DNA of 32,581 bases from Methanobrevibacter olleyae (GCA_015063035.1 SUTG01000019.1:1-32581); one strand, 5' to 3'; numbered from the stretch's first letter, positions 17,244 to 25,195 are shown. A program made the numbers and translations. Notes: a model not told the origin generated them from the sequence alone.

Positions 17244-18926
17244 ATGATTATTTTAGCTTTATTGGTAGTGCTGTTTTTCAGCTTAAGCAGCATAAGCGCT
17301 CAAAGCGTGAATAATTCTGATGATTTGGATAAGAAGATTCTTAAATCAGATTCCTCAAGCAATAAAGCAGCTACATTAAATGTTGCCAGTAAAGCAAAAG
17401 CAAATACAACTAACAAAAAAACCACAACTAAAGCTAAAGTGAATGCAACTAATAAAAAAACCACAACTAAAGCAAAAGCAAATACAACAACAGTGAACAG
17501 GAAGACATTGGCAAAGACATCCACTAACTTCATTAACTATGTGGAGAAGAATGGGAAATTCCCTAAAGTGAAAATCAGCAACAAGAACTATTCAAATACG
17601 GAATACTTGTATCTGATGACAAAGGCAGTGGAAAACAACTCCAATTCAAAGATTGAAATCAAGAAGAATTTGGTTAAGAAATACAGCAACACAAATTCAA
17701 AATCCGTTAAAGGTACTTTGAATAAGACAGAGTATATTAAGATAGCTGGAAAAACCAGAAAATTCATTGATAAAAACAAAAGGGCGCCGAATTGGGTTTC
17801 ATCATCCAAGGGAAATATTCCATATAACCAACTGATTCTTTCATACAGCAAATGTTTGGATTTCTTCAATAAGAACAATAGATTACCTAATTCAATAAAG
17901 CTTGATGATTTGGATTTGGATAAGATCAATTCAAAAATCAAGAAAAGTAATGCCAAATCAAGCAATAAAACTGCAAATAAAACAAAATCCAATGCTCTAA
18001 AAAGCAATGCCACTAAAACAACAAACAAAACCGCAAGTTCCACTGTCAAAGCAACAAACAAAACAATGGGCACTGGAAATTCATCCCCTAACAATGAGGA
18101 GGATTCTGTTAAAGATGGCAGCTTAGCTGAAATGACACTGAATCATATCCATAGCATATTGAATAATATTCTGGATAAGTTGGATCCCAGCAAATACAAA
18201 GTGGATATAACTAAATCTGATGAGGCAAACATTAAGTTGAATACCAGCAAAATCAATGTGGATATAAGTGGAAAATCAACTGTGAATCTTAAGGTGTCTG
18301 CCAAAAATACTACAAAGAAAAGCAACGCAAGCAATGCCAAAGCGAATACGACAAAGGCAACTGCAAAGAAAAGCACTGCAAGCAATGCCAAAACTAATGG
18401 GAAAAAAGCAAGCCTTTCAAAGACAAGCACCAAGACCGTGAATGCAGGGAAGACAGCGATTAATGAAGCTTTGAAGAAATATCTTGGAAGCACTAAAAAC
18501 TGCCAAGTGAAGAACAAGGCAATACAGGATTTGGCCAAAACACTGACTTCCAAACTCAAATCAGATAAGGAGAAGGCGAAAAAGCTATTCAATTGGGTTC
18601 GTGACAATATCCACTACAAAAAATATCGAAACACCTTAAGAGGCGCTGTGAAGACACTGAAAGCAAAAAAAGGAAATTGCGTTGACCAAAGCCATTTATT
18701 GATTGCATTGTCAAGAGCTTCTGGAATTCCTGCAAGATATGTCAAGGGAGGCAATTGCAAGTTTACCAGCGGATATGTTTCAGGGCATATTTGGACTCAG
18801 ATGTATATAAACAATAAATGGGTGGTTGCAGATACAACAAGCCCAAGGAACACATTGGGAAAAATAAGAAACTGGAATACAAAAAACTATAAGCTATATG
18901 GCCAATTCAGTTCCATAAGCTTTTAA
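17244..18926 (+). CDS. secreted pseudomurein-binding, transglutaminase-like protein
   Basis: A 560-residue secreted protein paralogous at its C-terminal half to the one at 9112-11487. Signal peptide of about 19 residues (SSISA-QS); Lys/Thr/Ala/Asn-rich linker with a near-exact NKKTTTKAK repeat at about 50-85; two pseudomurein-binding repeats (about 90-225); long Lys/Ser/Asn-rich linker (about 230-400); transglutaminase-like domain (about 425-560) with Cys479 (KGNCVDQS), His515 (GHIWTQM) and Asp530 (VADTTS). Cys-His spacing is 36, the same as in the paralog. It has no Ig repeats. Likely acts on or in the pseudomurein wall. The ATG at 17244 lies 17 bases after GAGGTG; an in-frame ATT at 17232, five bases after it, would add the basic n-region IRTK. 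Confidence 0.85.
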   Translation: MIILALLVVLFFSLSSISAQSVNNSDDLDKKILKSDSSSNKAATLNVASKAKANTTNKKTTTKAKVNATNKKTTTKAKANTTTVNRKTLAKTSTNFINYVEKNGKFPKVKISNKNYSNTEYLYLMTKAVENNSNSKIEIKKNLVKKYSNTNSKSVKGTLNKTEYIKIAGKTRKFIDKNKRAPNWVSSSKGNIPYNQLILSYSKCLDFFNKNNRLPNSIKLDDLDLDKINSKIKKSNAKSSNKTANKTKSNALKSNATKTTNKTASSTVKATNKTMGTGNSSPNNEEDSVKDGSLAEMTLNHIHSILNNILDKLDPSKYKVDITKSDEANIKLNTSKINVDISGKSTVNLKVSAKNTTKKSNASNAKANTTKATAKKSTASNAKTNGKKASLSKTSTKTVNAGKTAINEALKKYLGSTKNCQVKNKAIQDLAKTLTSKLKSDKEKAKKLFNWVRDNIHYKKYRNTLRGAVKTLKAKKGNCVDQSHLLIALSRASGIPARYVKGGNCKFTSGYVSGHIWTQMYINNKWVVADTTSPRNTLGKIRNWNTKNYKLYGQFSSISF

Positions 18927-19020
18927 AAACCCCAAACAATAATATTTAGTTTAAATTAGTTTTAATTAATTATGATGCGATAAAATAATAGTTAATTAAA
19001 ACTCTTATTTTTTTTAAAAA

Positions 19021-19182
19021 GCTTAATTTAAAAATAAATGTGATTGAATAATTAAAATGAGAAAAGTTTAAAAAGCTTAATTTAAAAATAACTATGATTG
19101 AATAATTAAAATGAGAAAAGTTTAAAAAGCTTAATTTAAAAATAACTATGATTGAATAATTAAAATGAGAAAAGTTTAAAAA
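19021..19182. repeat. 54-bp tandem array abutting tRNA-Ser 3' end
   Basis: Three copies starting at 19021, 19075 and 19129; unit begins GCTTAATTTAAAAATAAC and ends GTTTAAAAA. A further GC at 19183 joins it to the tRNA. On the tRNA sense strand every unit starts GCTTTTTAAAC, so the T-run immediately after the tRNA is repeated three times. Confidence 0.95.
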
Positions 19183-19183
19183 G

Positions 19184-19267
19184 CGCCGGGACGGGGATTT
19201 GAACCCCGGTGATCTATTGATCATCGGATTAGCAGTCCGACGCCGTACCAGGCTGGGCCATCCCGAC
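19184..19267 (-). tRNA. tRNA-Ser(GCU)
   Basis: An 84-nt class II tRNA. Acceptor GTCGGGA pairs with TCCCGGC (one G-U), discriminator G, no encoded CCA. Anticodon stem TCGGA/TCCGA frames CTGCTAA with anticodon GCT at 19231-19233. The long variable arm (TGATC...GATCA) is typical of serine tRNA. T arm CGGGG-TTCAAAT-CCCCG is intact. A TATA-like sequence about 35 bases upstream (near 19299-19310) could be its promoter. It decodes AGC/AGU. Confidence 0.96.
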
Positions 19268-19382
19268 TAGAAATTAAAAAAAAGTAATTGATTTTTGTGT
19301 ATAAAATACAACATTACTATTTTATATTTACTTATTATATAAACTTTTTCTTTTTAAAAATTGGATATTTCCATCTCTTTTT

Positions 19383-19500
19383 AAAGTTTTTTCCAAATAG
19401 GTATTTTCATATTTTTTTTAAAAGTTTTTTCCTAAAGGATATTTCAAACTGACTTAAAGTTTTTTCTTAAAGGATATTTCAATCTCCCTTAAAGTTTTCC
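19383..19500. repeat. 35-38 bp degenerate tandem array downstream of acyltransferase gene
   Basis: AAAGTTTT recurs at 19383, 19421, 19456 and 19491, mostly followed by TTCCTAAAGGATATTTCA-like sequence. It lies on the 3' side of the minus-strand acyltransferase gene. Confidence 0.75.
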
Positions 19501-19512
19501 AAATCCCTTAAG

Positions 19513-20628
19513 TCATTTAGAGCCAATGCACTCCTTAACATAAGGAATCCTAGACAGTAGACTCATTACAATAACTGAAATTATTACATCCAAAAGGAAT
19601 AATGTCAAGAAATAGCTTGTATAATTAAAGTGACTAAAGCTTATAGTCCTATAAATTATAGACATTATTGCTGTGTGAATAAGATAAATGCCGTAACTGT
19701 ATTTAGCTAAAGTAAATGCAGATCTCTTGAAAATGCTGTCCTTATCAACAAACAATTTATAAAGATAGGATTCTCCATTAGATAGGAAATTCAGATTGAA
19801 GCTATTGAAGTTCTTAAATAGAACGAATACTCCTATGACTTCAATGGCTGTTAAGAATGAATATCTATCAAAATTATAGAAACTGTGGTCTGTTGAGAAC
19901 AAATAACTGAATAAAAGCATTAAGAGACTTGATGCCACTATTAAAAATATTCCAAAATAAGGATTGTTCAGCAGTTTCCTTTCAGTATACCTTAAATAAT
20001 AGCCTAAAACTACGAGACCGATTGGACTGAAGAAATATGTTAGCTTCACAGGAAAATCTGTCTTAAGAGTAAAAGTGAATAGGCAAGTCAAAAGCCAAAT
20101 TGAGAGGAAATATTCCAGTTCCTTCAAATCACTGTTAAGTATCCATTTATTGAATATTGGCATAATGAGATATGTTCCAAGAATCATCCAAAAGAACCAA
20201 TATGGAGCAAATCCAATTGATTTTGCCATAAATGCATTGTAGATAAATATTAGAATGCTCATTAAGCTAAAAGACTCTATATATGGATAATTTAGGAAAT
20301 ATGATAGTGAAATCAGGATTATGCTTAATACGATTCCCCAAAATAGAAATGGGGCTATTATTCTAGGCAATCTTTTTGAGAGAAATGACTTTATTGTCCA
20401 ATCCCTTCCAAGAGAAAGAGCACCGGATAAAACTAAAAACAGGTCGACGCCTATTCTGAAGCTATTGCCTATGAATTGAGTGTAAATCCATTCAAATGAA
20501 GGAACAGTGCCATATCCAGATAGAACATACCCTCTAGTTACGGTGTAGATATGTATCAGTATTACTGAAATTATTGCAAGTGCCCTTAAGGCATCAAAAT
20601 AGAAAATTCTTTTAGATTTGGCAACCAT
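19513..20628 (-). CDS. acyltransferase 3 family membrane protein
   Basis: A 371-residue integral membrane protein with about ten hydrophobic helices. The N-terminal signature FDALRALAIISVILIHIY carries Asp12, Arg15 and His26, as in the acyltransferase_3 family (PF01757: OafA, WecH and relatives), which O-acetylate sugars or other surface molecules from acetyl-CoA. The motif FLVLSGALSLGR follows helix 2. In methanogens such proteins may modify exopolysaccharide or wall sugars; the acceptor cannot be inferred. The start at 20628 (MVAKSKR) puts a basic segment before the first helix. The gene lies between SRP RNA and tRNA-Ser, all on the minus strand, but with separate tandem-repeat spacers, so probably independent. 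Confidence 0.85.
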   Translation of the reverse strand: MVAKSKRIFYFDALRALAIISVILIHIYTVTRGYVLSGYGTVPSFEWIYTQFIGNSFRIGVDLFLVLSGALSLGRDWTIKSFLSKRLPRIIAPFLFWGIVLSIILISLSYFLNYPYIESFSLMSILIFIYNAFMAKSIGFAPYWFFWMILGTYLIMPIFNKWILNSDLKELEYFLSIWLLTCLFTFTLKTDFPVKLTYFFSPIGLVVLGYYLRYTERKLLNNPYFGIFLIVASSLLMLLFSYLFSTDHSFYNFDRYSFLTAIEVIGVFVLFKNFNSFNLNFLSNGESYLYKLFVDKDSIFKRSAFTLAKYSYGIYLIHTAIMSIIYRTISFSHFNYTSYFLTLFLLDVIISVIVMSLLSRIPYVKECIGSK

Positions 20629-20713
20629 AATAACAATCCCATATTTACATATTAATTTTTCTAATTATAGATATAAATAGTTAATATAGGAAAGTGAAAA
20701 ATTTTAAAATATC

Positions 20714-20850
20714 AATTCTTGAAAAAAAAAGTGAAAAGATTTAAAAGAGAATTGTTGAAAAAAAGTGGGAAACTTTAAAAGATCAATTGTTGAAAGAAAG
20801 TGAAAAAATCTAAAAAGCAATACTTGAAAAAAGTGAAAAGATTTGTTAAT
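20714..20850. repeat. 34-36 bp tandem array downstream of SRP RNA
   Basis: Four diverged copies beginning AATTGTTGAAA (or AATTCTTG/AATACTTG) at 20714, 20750, 20785 and 20819. On the SRP RNA sense strand each copy contains a run of T. Confidence 0.8.
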
Positions 20851-20863
20851 GATAAAAAATATT

Positions 20864-20884
20864 AAAAAAAGCCATTTAAGTGGC
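20864..20884 (-). terminator. SRP RNA 3' hairpin and T-run
   Basis: GCCA-CTTAAA-TGGC followed by seven T on the minus strand, at the 3' end of SRP RNA. The GCCA arm could alternatively pair with UGGC at the RNA 5' end in helix 1. Confidence 0.5.
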
Positions 20885-21187
20885 ACATAAAGGAGTGGAC
20901 ACCTTTCATCAAACATAGTTATCTGAAAAACTAACTCCACCCCGCTGTTCTACAAGCATCAGCTGTAAGCGGTAGAGCTGCTCCTTTCCAGGCCTGACAC
21001 GTTCCCACAATAAAGCCAATTAAATATTACCCTCCAGTAATATCCCTGACACCATTGATCCTGCAGGACGGGACTTCGACATCAGCTTATCAGGCCATGA
21101 TTGACTCCAAATGCCGCCTCCTTTATTTCGACTGCACCAAAGGAGATTTGTGCTTACAGAGGACTCCTAACCCTCCAGTCTAGCCAA
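20877..21187 (-). ncRNA. ffs: signal recognition particle RNA (archaeal 7S RNA)
   Basis: About 310 nt, GC-rich compared with flanks. The minus strand has the conserved 5' domain GGTTAGGAGTCCTCTGTAAG (about 21152-21173) and the SRP54-binding helix 8 GTCAGGCCTGGAAAGGAGC with its GGAA tetraloop (about 20979-20998). ATAAAGGAG in the 5' half can pair with CTCCTTTAT in the 3' half as part of helix 5, and UGGC/GCCA at the ends can form helix 1. It scaffolds SRP19 and SRP54 for co-translational membrane targeting. The 5' end is placed about 26 bases from the TATA box; the 3' end is approximate. No protein gene overlaps it. Confidence 0.93.
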
Positions 21188-21208
21188 TTATAATATATTA
21201 TATTAATC

Positions 21209-21218
21209 TTATATAAAG
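21209..21218 (-). promoter_or_regulatory. TATA box of SRP RNA
   Basis: TTTATATAAG on the minus strand, centred about 26 bases before the inferred SRP RNA 5' end, the standard archaeal distance. A small inverted repeat TTGAAA/TTTCAA (21227-21242) lies just upstream. Confidence 0.65.
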
Positions 21219-21427
21219 TTTATTAATTGAAAAATATTTCAACTGAAATAAGTTTATTTTAAAAAATAAGAATGGATAAAAGAAATTTTTAGAAATAGAA
21301 TAAAAATAGAGTAGAAATAGAATAATAAATTAAAATAATGAAATTAAAAAATTTCAATTATTGGTTAAATAGGAGTGAATCATGAAATGAAGATAGAATT
21401 AAAATAAACAAAGATAGAAAAAACGAA

Positions 21428-21829
21428 TTATAAATATTCCTTTAATATTTTAATAATATCTCCATCAGATATGATTCCTACAAGTTCCCCATCATCAACA
21501 ACAGGCAACTGGTTAATAATGCTGTCTCCCGGAGCATTATCAAACATGACGGAAACTGCATCTTTAATGGTATCTTCAGAAGATACGCATGCAACATCCT
21601 TAACCATAGCGGATTTCACTTTGGTACCATATTGATAATTGTCTAAAATCAAGTTATGGCCTAAATCAGTAGCGGTTACGATACCAACCATCTTTCCATT
21701 GTCAACAACAGGCATTGCACTTATCTTATGCTTCATTAGTTTTTCAAAAGCGAAAACAGTTGCTTCTTCGCAGTCAACTGTTAAAACATCTTTTGTCATT
21801 AAATCCTTAACTTTTGTCTTTTCTAACAT
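21428..21829 (-). CDS. tandem CBS-domain protein
   Basis: A 133-residue protein of two CBS domains: about 1-60 (VKDLMTKDVLTVD, MPVVDNGKMVGIVTATD) and 70-133 (VKSAMVKDVACVS, LPVVDDGELVGIISDGD). Paired CBS domains form a Bateman module that binds adenine nucleotides or related ligands and usually regulates a partner. No effector domain is attached. It overlaps the end of pgk2 by 23 bp, and its GGAGG ribosome-binding site lies inside pgk2, so the two are co-transcribed and translationally coupled. This suggests it may sense energy state for the kinase, which is inference. Length is typical of stand-alone archaeal CBS proteins. Confidence 0.9.
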   Translation of the reverse strand: MLEKTKVKDLMTKDVLTVDCEEATVFAFEKLMKHKISAMPVVDNGKMVGIVTATDLGHNLILDNYQYGTKVKSAMVKDVACVSSEDTIKDAVSVMFDNAPGDSIINQLPVVDDGELVGIISDGDIIKILKEYL

Positions 21830-22724
21830 TATTCAAACCTCCATAAGTTTCAGCGATTGAATTAATTATAAAATCTTTAGTTGTAATTCTATCTATATTC
21901 TCAACAACAGGAACTCCTTCCTTTTTTCCTTGATCCTTAATGTACTTTTGGATTTTTCTAATTGCATCGAAGTTATCCAAATACTTCTGCAGGGACCTAT
22001 GGGCCCAACCATCACTGCATCGTGAATAAAGTCTGCTTTTATGCATTTCCTCATCTTCAAGGGACAATACAAACATCAATACATTATCCTTTTCCATCAG
22101 GTCTCTTCGGATAAATCCTGGGACAATATGCACACCTTCAATAATGATGCTTATTCCTTCAGTCAGTGCCCTTTCAATAACAGCCTCCACACCAACGCTT
22201 ACAGTTCCCACATGATCTTTAAATCCTGCCAAAACATAATCGAACTCCGGCGGAGGAGCAACTCTTAAGGCTTCATGAGCCATGAAGGAAGATTCATGGA
22301 GCACAGGACTCAATTCCTTTGATACAATCTTTCGCATGACTTCTCTAATCATATCAGTGTTCATCATGCCTTTAATGCCCAATTTTCTGGATATCTCATA
22401 TGAGATTGATGAAGTTCCAACACCTGAAACACCGCCAATTAAAATGATCAATGGAGCATCTGTCTTTCGTATCTTTCTCCAATTCAGATAATTTTCAGCA
22501 ATTAAAGGGTCTTCTTTTTCCAATAACTCTACAATTCGTTTAACTATATCGTCAGTGGAAATTGAAGAGATATCCCTTTCTACCAAATCTGATTCTATCT
22601 TATTGGCTATTTCATAAGCTTTGCTGGGATTTAATTCAGCACGAATAAGAGTCCGTGATAGGATACCTTTTGAAAAAGGTTCACTATAGACTTTCCCTTT
22701 AAGTTCTCTGCGAACTAAAATCAT
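21807..22724 (-). CDS. pgk2: 2-phosphoglycerate kinase
   Basis: A 305-residue kinase predicted to phosphorylate 2-phosphoglycerate to 2,3-bisphosphoglycerate, the first step to cyclic 2,3-diphosphoglycerate, a solute of Methanobacteriales. An N-terminal ATP-cone-like domain (about 1-90, SKGILSRTLIRAELNPSKAY) precedes the kinase domain. The P-loop is GGVSGVGTSS (97-106), with Thr in place of the usual Lys at 104; I believe this is normal for the family. Later motifs are NTDMIREVMRK, FKDHVGTVSVGVEAVIERA and IIIEGVHIVPGFIRRDLM. Start ATG at 22724 has AAGGTG upstream and a TATA-like TTTATATT at 22757-22764 implies a very short leader. The CBS gene overlaps its end. Confidence 0.88.
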   Translation of the reverse strand: MILVRRELKGKVYSEPFSKGILSRTLIRAELNPSKAYEIANKIESDLVERDISSISTDDIVKRIVELLEKEDPLIAENYLNWRKIRKTDAPLIILIGGVSGVGTSSISYEISRKLGIKGMMNTDMIREVMRKIVSKELSPVLHESSFMAHEALRVAPPPEFDYVLAGFKDHVGTVSVGVEAVIERALTEGISIIIEGVHIVPGFIRRDLMEKDNVLMFVLSLEDEEMHKSRLYSRCSDGWAHRSLQKYLDNFDAIRKIQKYIKDQGKKEGVPVVENIDRITTKDFIINSIAETYGGLNNVRKDKS

Positions 22725-23184
22725 AAACTCACACCTTATTTGACATGATTCAAAGAATATAAATTGTTTTTCATCATTTAACTATTAATCTACTACTAAA
22801 TTAAAAAAATAAGCCATTAAATCATTTAAAGCCCATCTAAATAAAAGCAAAAAATAGTTAAATTTTTGAAAATATAAATATGTCTTTAATTATTAATAAT
22901 ATTTACTATTAACATTTTATAAAGTTTTATATTTGATTTTTTCATGGAAAATTTGAATTTTAAAAATAGTGAAAAATAATCTTAAAATAATCTAAAAATA
23001 ATTAAATGATCTAAAAATAATTAAATTATCTAAAATAATTAAATAATCTAATAGATTAAAAAAAGTAGATTAAAATAATAAAAATAATTTAAAAATATAT
23101 TAAAATAATTTAAAAATAGATTAAAATAAAAAAATGATAAAAATAATAAAATAGATTAGAATAAAAAAAGAAAATGGAGTAAAT
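22725..23184. other. spacer between pgk2 and metallophosphoesterase
   Basis: Contains the pgk2 promoter near 22757 and A-rich repeats at 22990-23160. No gene seen. Confidence 0.5.
22990..23050. repeat. 18-19 bp tandem repeats downstream of metallophosphoesterase gene
   Basis: ATCTAAAAATAATTAAAT-type units start at 22990, 23009, 23028 and 23046; looser AATTTAAAAATA repeats continue to about 23160. Confidence 0.7.
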
Positions 23185-23191
23185 TTACTCC
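23176..23191 (-). terminator. terminator hairpin spanning the stop codon
   Basis: Perfect palindrome GGAGTAAATTTACTCC containing the metallophosphoesterase stop codon (23185-23187). On the minus strand it is followed by ATTTTCTTTTTTTATTC, so the stop codon lies in the stem/loop of a probable intrinsic terminator. Confidence 0.65.
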
Positions 23192-23904
23192 AAGGAAACA
23201 ATTCCTATAGTGTACATAGCGTTTTCATCCACTTCGATTAAAACTGCATGCCCATCTTCAAGTCTTCCAGGGTTTGCGACAGTGGTATTTCCTATCATGT
23301 CAATGGAACATGCTTCGTGAACATGACCACAGATGTTTATGTTAGGCTGGAATTCATGAATAGGTTTTTTAACACCTTGACTTCCCACATGAGCACCGCT
23401 TTCAATGGTATCTGCTTTAGTGTCATATGGAGGTGCATGAGTGAGCAAAATGGTTACTCTAGGAACCTCATCGTTTCCAATATAATCATACTCAGCTAAA
23501 AGCTCATATACATGGAGATAAATCTTATCATCATCAACTTCTCCAGGAGTGTTGAATGGAGTAGGATTGGATCCTCCATAACCCATGATAACCACATTCT
23601 CATAAGCTATCAATTGGTTATGCAAACAGAATGCAGGCCTTTCATCAGGACCGCTTTCCTTAATCGCATTACAGATTCCTGCAGGGTCACAGTTACCTGG
23701 GATTGCAAATACATCCACATTACATTCTTCAACTATCTCATCAATGAATGGTTTTACAAAACTTAAAGGTTCAAATTCAGTAATGCTGAAATCTGTAATA
23801 TCACCAGCAATCAATACTAAAGAAATGTCATCATTTTGTTTCAAGTAATTGATTAAGCTTTCACTTTTTTTACCGTGTACATCACTAATTGCTAAAATTT
23901 TCAT
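23185..23904 (-). CDS. calcineurin-like metallophosphoesterase
   Basis: A 239-residue metallophosphoesterase of the COG2129/Icc-related group. Metal-site motifs in order: DVH (Asp8, His10), AGDITD (Asp35), GNCD (Asn71; Cys72 replaces the usual His of GNHD), LTHAPP and GHVH, then NPGR. Cys in the GNHD motif is common in this archaeal/YfcE-like group, so activity is not excluded. The substrate is unknown (phosphodiester or nucleotide). The start ATG at 23904 has AAGGTCG upstream. A terminator hairpin spans the stop. Upstream lies the DUF749/DUF2096-like pair on the same strand, separated by a tandem repeat; operon membership is uncertain. Confidence 0.88.
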   Translation of the reverse strand: MKILAISDVHGKKSESLINYLKQNDDISLVLIAGDITDFSITEFEPLSFVKPFIDEIVEECNVDVFAIPGNCDPAGICNAIKESGPDERPAFCLHNQLIAYENVVIMGYGGSNPTPFNTPGEVDDDKIYLHVYELLAEYDYIGNDEVPRVTILLTHAPPYDTKADTIESGAHVGSQGVKKPIHEFQPNINICGHVHEACSIDMIGNTTVANPGRLEDGHAVLIEVDENAMYTIGIVSLE

Positions 23905-23930
23905 TATAAAACGACCTTAAAACTTTAAAG

Positions 23931-24045
23931 TTCAACTAAAAATGACTAATTTAAAATTATAATCTTAAAAAAATAATCCGTTTATTTCAACTAAAAATGA
24001 CTAATTTAAAATTATAATTTTAAAAAATAATTATAAAAAATAATC
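23931..24045. repeat. 55-bp tandem repeat downstream of DUF2096-like gene
   Basis: Two copies starting TTCAACTAAAAATGACTAAT at 23931 and 23986. Each has a TTTTTTT-type run on the minus strand. Located at the 3' side of the minus-strand gene ending at 24057. Confidence 0.9.
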
Positions 24046-24056
24046 CTTTATTATGT

Positions 24057-24584
24057 TTATTCAGCGAAAAATGGGGCCATTTCCTTTAAAGCCAATTGGA
24101 TACTTGATTTTTCACCGTACAATGCAATTGTTGAATCAGTGTCAAATTCCATTATAAGCCCATAATATTCAGCTATTTCCTGTATTCTATCTTCTGCAAT
24201 TGGATTTCTTAAAGTAATCTTTGCATATGATAATCCCGGAGGAACATTTTGAATGAATCTGGATTGGGTGTCTGAAATCTTAAAGATCTCTTCTCCCCTA
24301 TTTGCTCTTTGAAGCTTATCCAACCATTCCTCATAAAATTCCTTGTCATAACTTTCTGCAAGAGAGAGCAATACTCCTTGAATCTCATTTAAGGACATAT
24401 CTGCTTTAGCCATCTCATTGATCATATCCGGATGGGAAGGGTCTTTCTTGTAAAACCCAATTTGAGATTTGACCAAACCTAAATCCTTATTCAATTCCTT
24501 TGGGATTGGAATTCCTTTCTTGTGCAATTCTGAAGAAAGGTTAGCCATAACCAACCAGGATTGTTCTATAGGCAATGTACTCAT
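24057..24584 (-). CDS. DUF2096-like methanogen protein
   Basis: A 175-residue soluble protein, unknown function. It begins with a helical segment (LPIEQSWLVMANLSSELHKK), has a Lys/Glu-rich middle (about 55-115) and ends with an alpha/beta segment (ITLRNPIAEDRIQEIAEYYG, then LYGEKSSIQLALKEM). From memory this resembles DUF2096, a family confined to methanogens; I cannot verify it here. The ATG overlaps the upstream gene's stop by four bases (ATGA), so translation is coupled. No catalytic motif or membrane segment is visible. Confidence 0.72.
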   Translation of the reverse strand: MSTLPIEQSWLVMANLSSELHKKGIPIPKELNKDLGLVKSQIGFYKKDPSHPDMINEMAKADMSLNEIQGVLLSLAESYDKEFYEEWLDKLQRANRGEEIFKISDTQSRFIQNVPPGLSYAKITLRNPIAEDRIQEIAEYYGLIMEFDTDSTIALYGEKSSIQLALKEMAPFFAE

Positions 24585-24850
24585 AAATGTCCTTCCAATA
24601 TTTTTAAGGTAGTAACATTAACTTTTGCGTCTGCTTCTCTTAACTCTCTTTTGATTTCATTAAGGTTATTGTATTTATCTAAAAAGAGGACATGGTGACT
24701 ACCGGTACCGGTAATGTCTAAAATAGCGATTTCATCTTGATCATCAATTTCATCTCTACCTTCAATAGCTGCTTTGAATTGTACATAAGGGCCATATTCT
24801 TCAGGAAGGTCTTTAAATTTAAATATTCCACCTAAAATTGCAATAAACAT
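24581..24850 (-). CDS. DUF749-like methanogen protein
   Basis: An 89-residue protein starting MFIAILGGIFKFKDLPEEYG, with FKAAIEGRDEID and LDITGTGSHHVLFLD. It resembles DUF749, a small methanogen-specific family with known fold but no assigned function; this is recall. The start has GGAGA nine bases upstream. Its stop overlaps the start of the DUF2096-like gene (ATGA), forming a two-gene unit. The short hydrophobic start (FIAILGGIF) looks more like a beta-strand than a membrane anchor. Confidence 0.7.
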   Translation of the reverse strand: MFIAILGGIFKFKDLPEEYGPYVQFKAAIEGRDEIDDQDEIAILDITGTGSHHVLFLDKYNNLNEIKRELREADAKVNVTTLKILEGHL

Positions 24851-25191
24851 ATTATTTCTCCAAATTCTTAATTTATTAAAATCATCTAGTAAAACCAGTT
24901 ATCATACCAGCAAAACTAGTTTAATATTATCCAAATCTCATATAATTTTTATATTATTAAATTATATGAATATATTTTTAGTTATTGTAATTAATATAGT
25001 TTATTATTATACTAATAATTTTTATACAATGTAATAATTCAATTTCATTAAATCAGTTTACTATTGTACTAATAATTTTAAATAATTGATCAATGAAAAA
25101 ATAAAAAATAGCCTTTTTAATAATTAGTAAAAATACGAACGAATAAAAATTGTTTAAAAAAAAAGAAAATGATAAGTAGTGATTAAACTAC
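24851..25191. other. spacer upstream of DUF749-like gene, downstream of hdrB
   Basis: AT-rich; no gene. It holds the hdrB terminator (25172-25195) and two copies of a 57-58 bp repeat starting AGTTTA (24999 and 25056). Confidence 0.5.
24999..25085. repeat. 57-58 bp imperfect tandem repeat
   Basis: AGTTTA followed by TTATTATACTAATAATTTT at 24999 recurs as AGTTTACTATTGTACTAATA at 25056; the second copy is partial. Confidence 0.65.
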
Positions 25192-25195
25192 TTAT
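25172..25195 (-). terminator. hdrB terminator hairpin spanning the stop codon
   Basis: ATAAGTAGT (25172-25180) / ACTACTTAT (25187-25195); the stem includes the hdrB stop codon (25192-25194). On the minus strand it is followed by CATTTTCTTTTTTTTT. The same layout is seen at the metallophosphoesterase gene. Confidence 0.7.

Noticed and set aside
9112-18926. A prophage or lysogenic island carrying the Pei-like proteins
   Set aside because: No integrase, capsid, terminase or tail genes are present between or around them; intervening genes are ordinary metabolism.
18970-19224. Repetitive 84-residue frame next to tRNA-Ser
   Set aside because: Encoded by the 54-bp array and running into the tRNA; not a gene.
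22407-22436. P-loop without Lys in pgk2 as a sign of inactivity
   Set aside because: The GVGTSS form appears, as far as I recall, to be normal for archaeal 2-phosphoglycerate kinases, and other motifs are intact.
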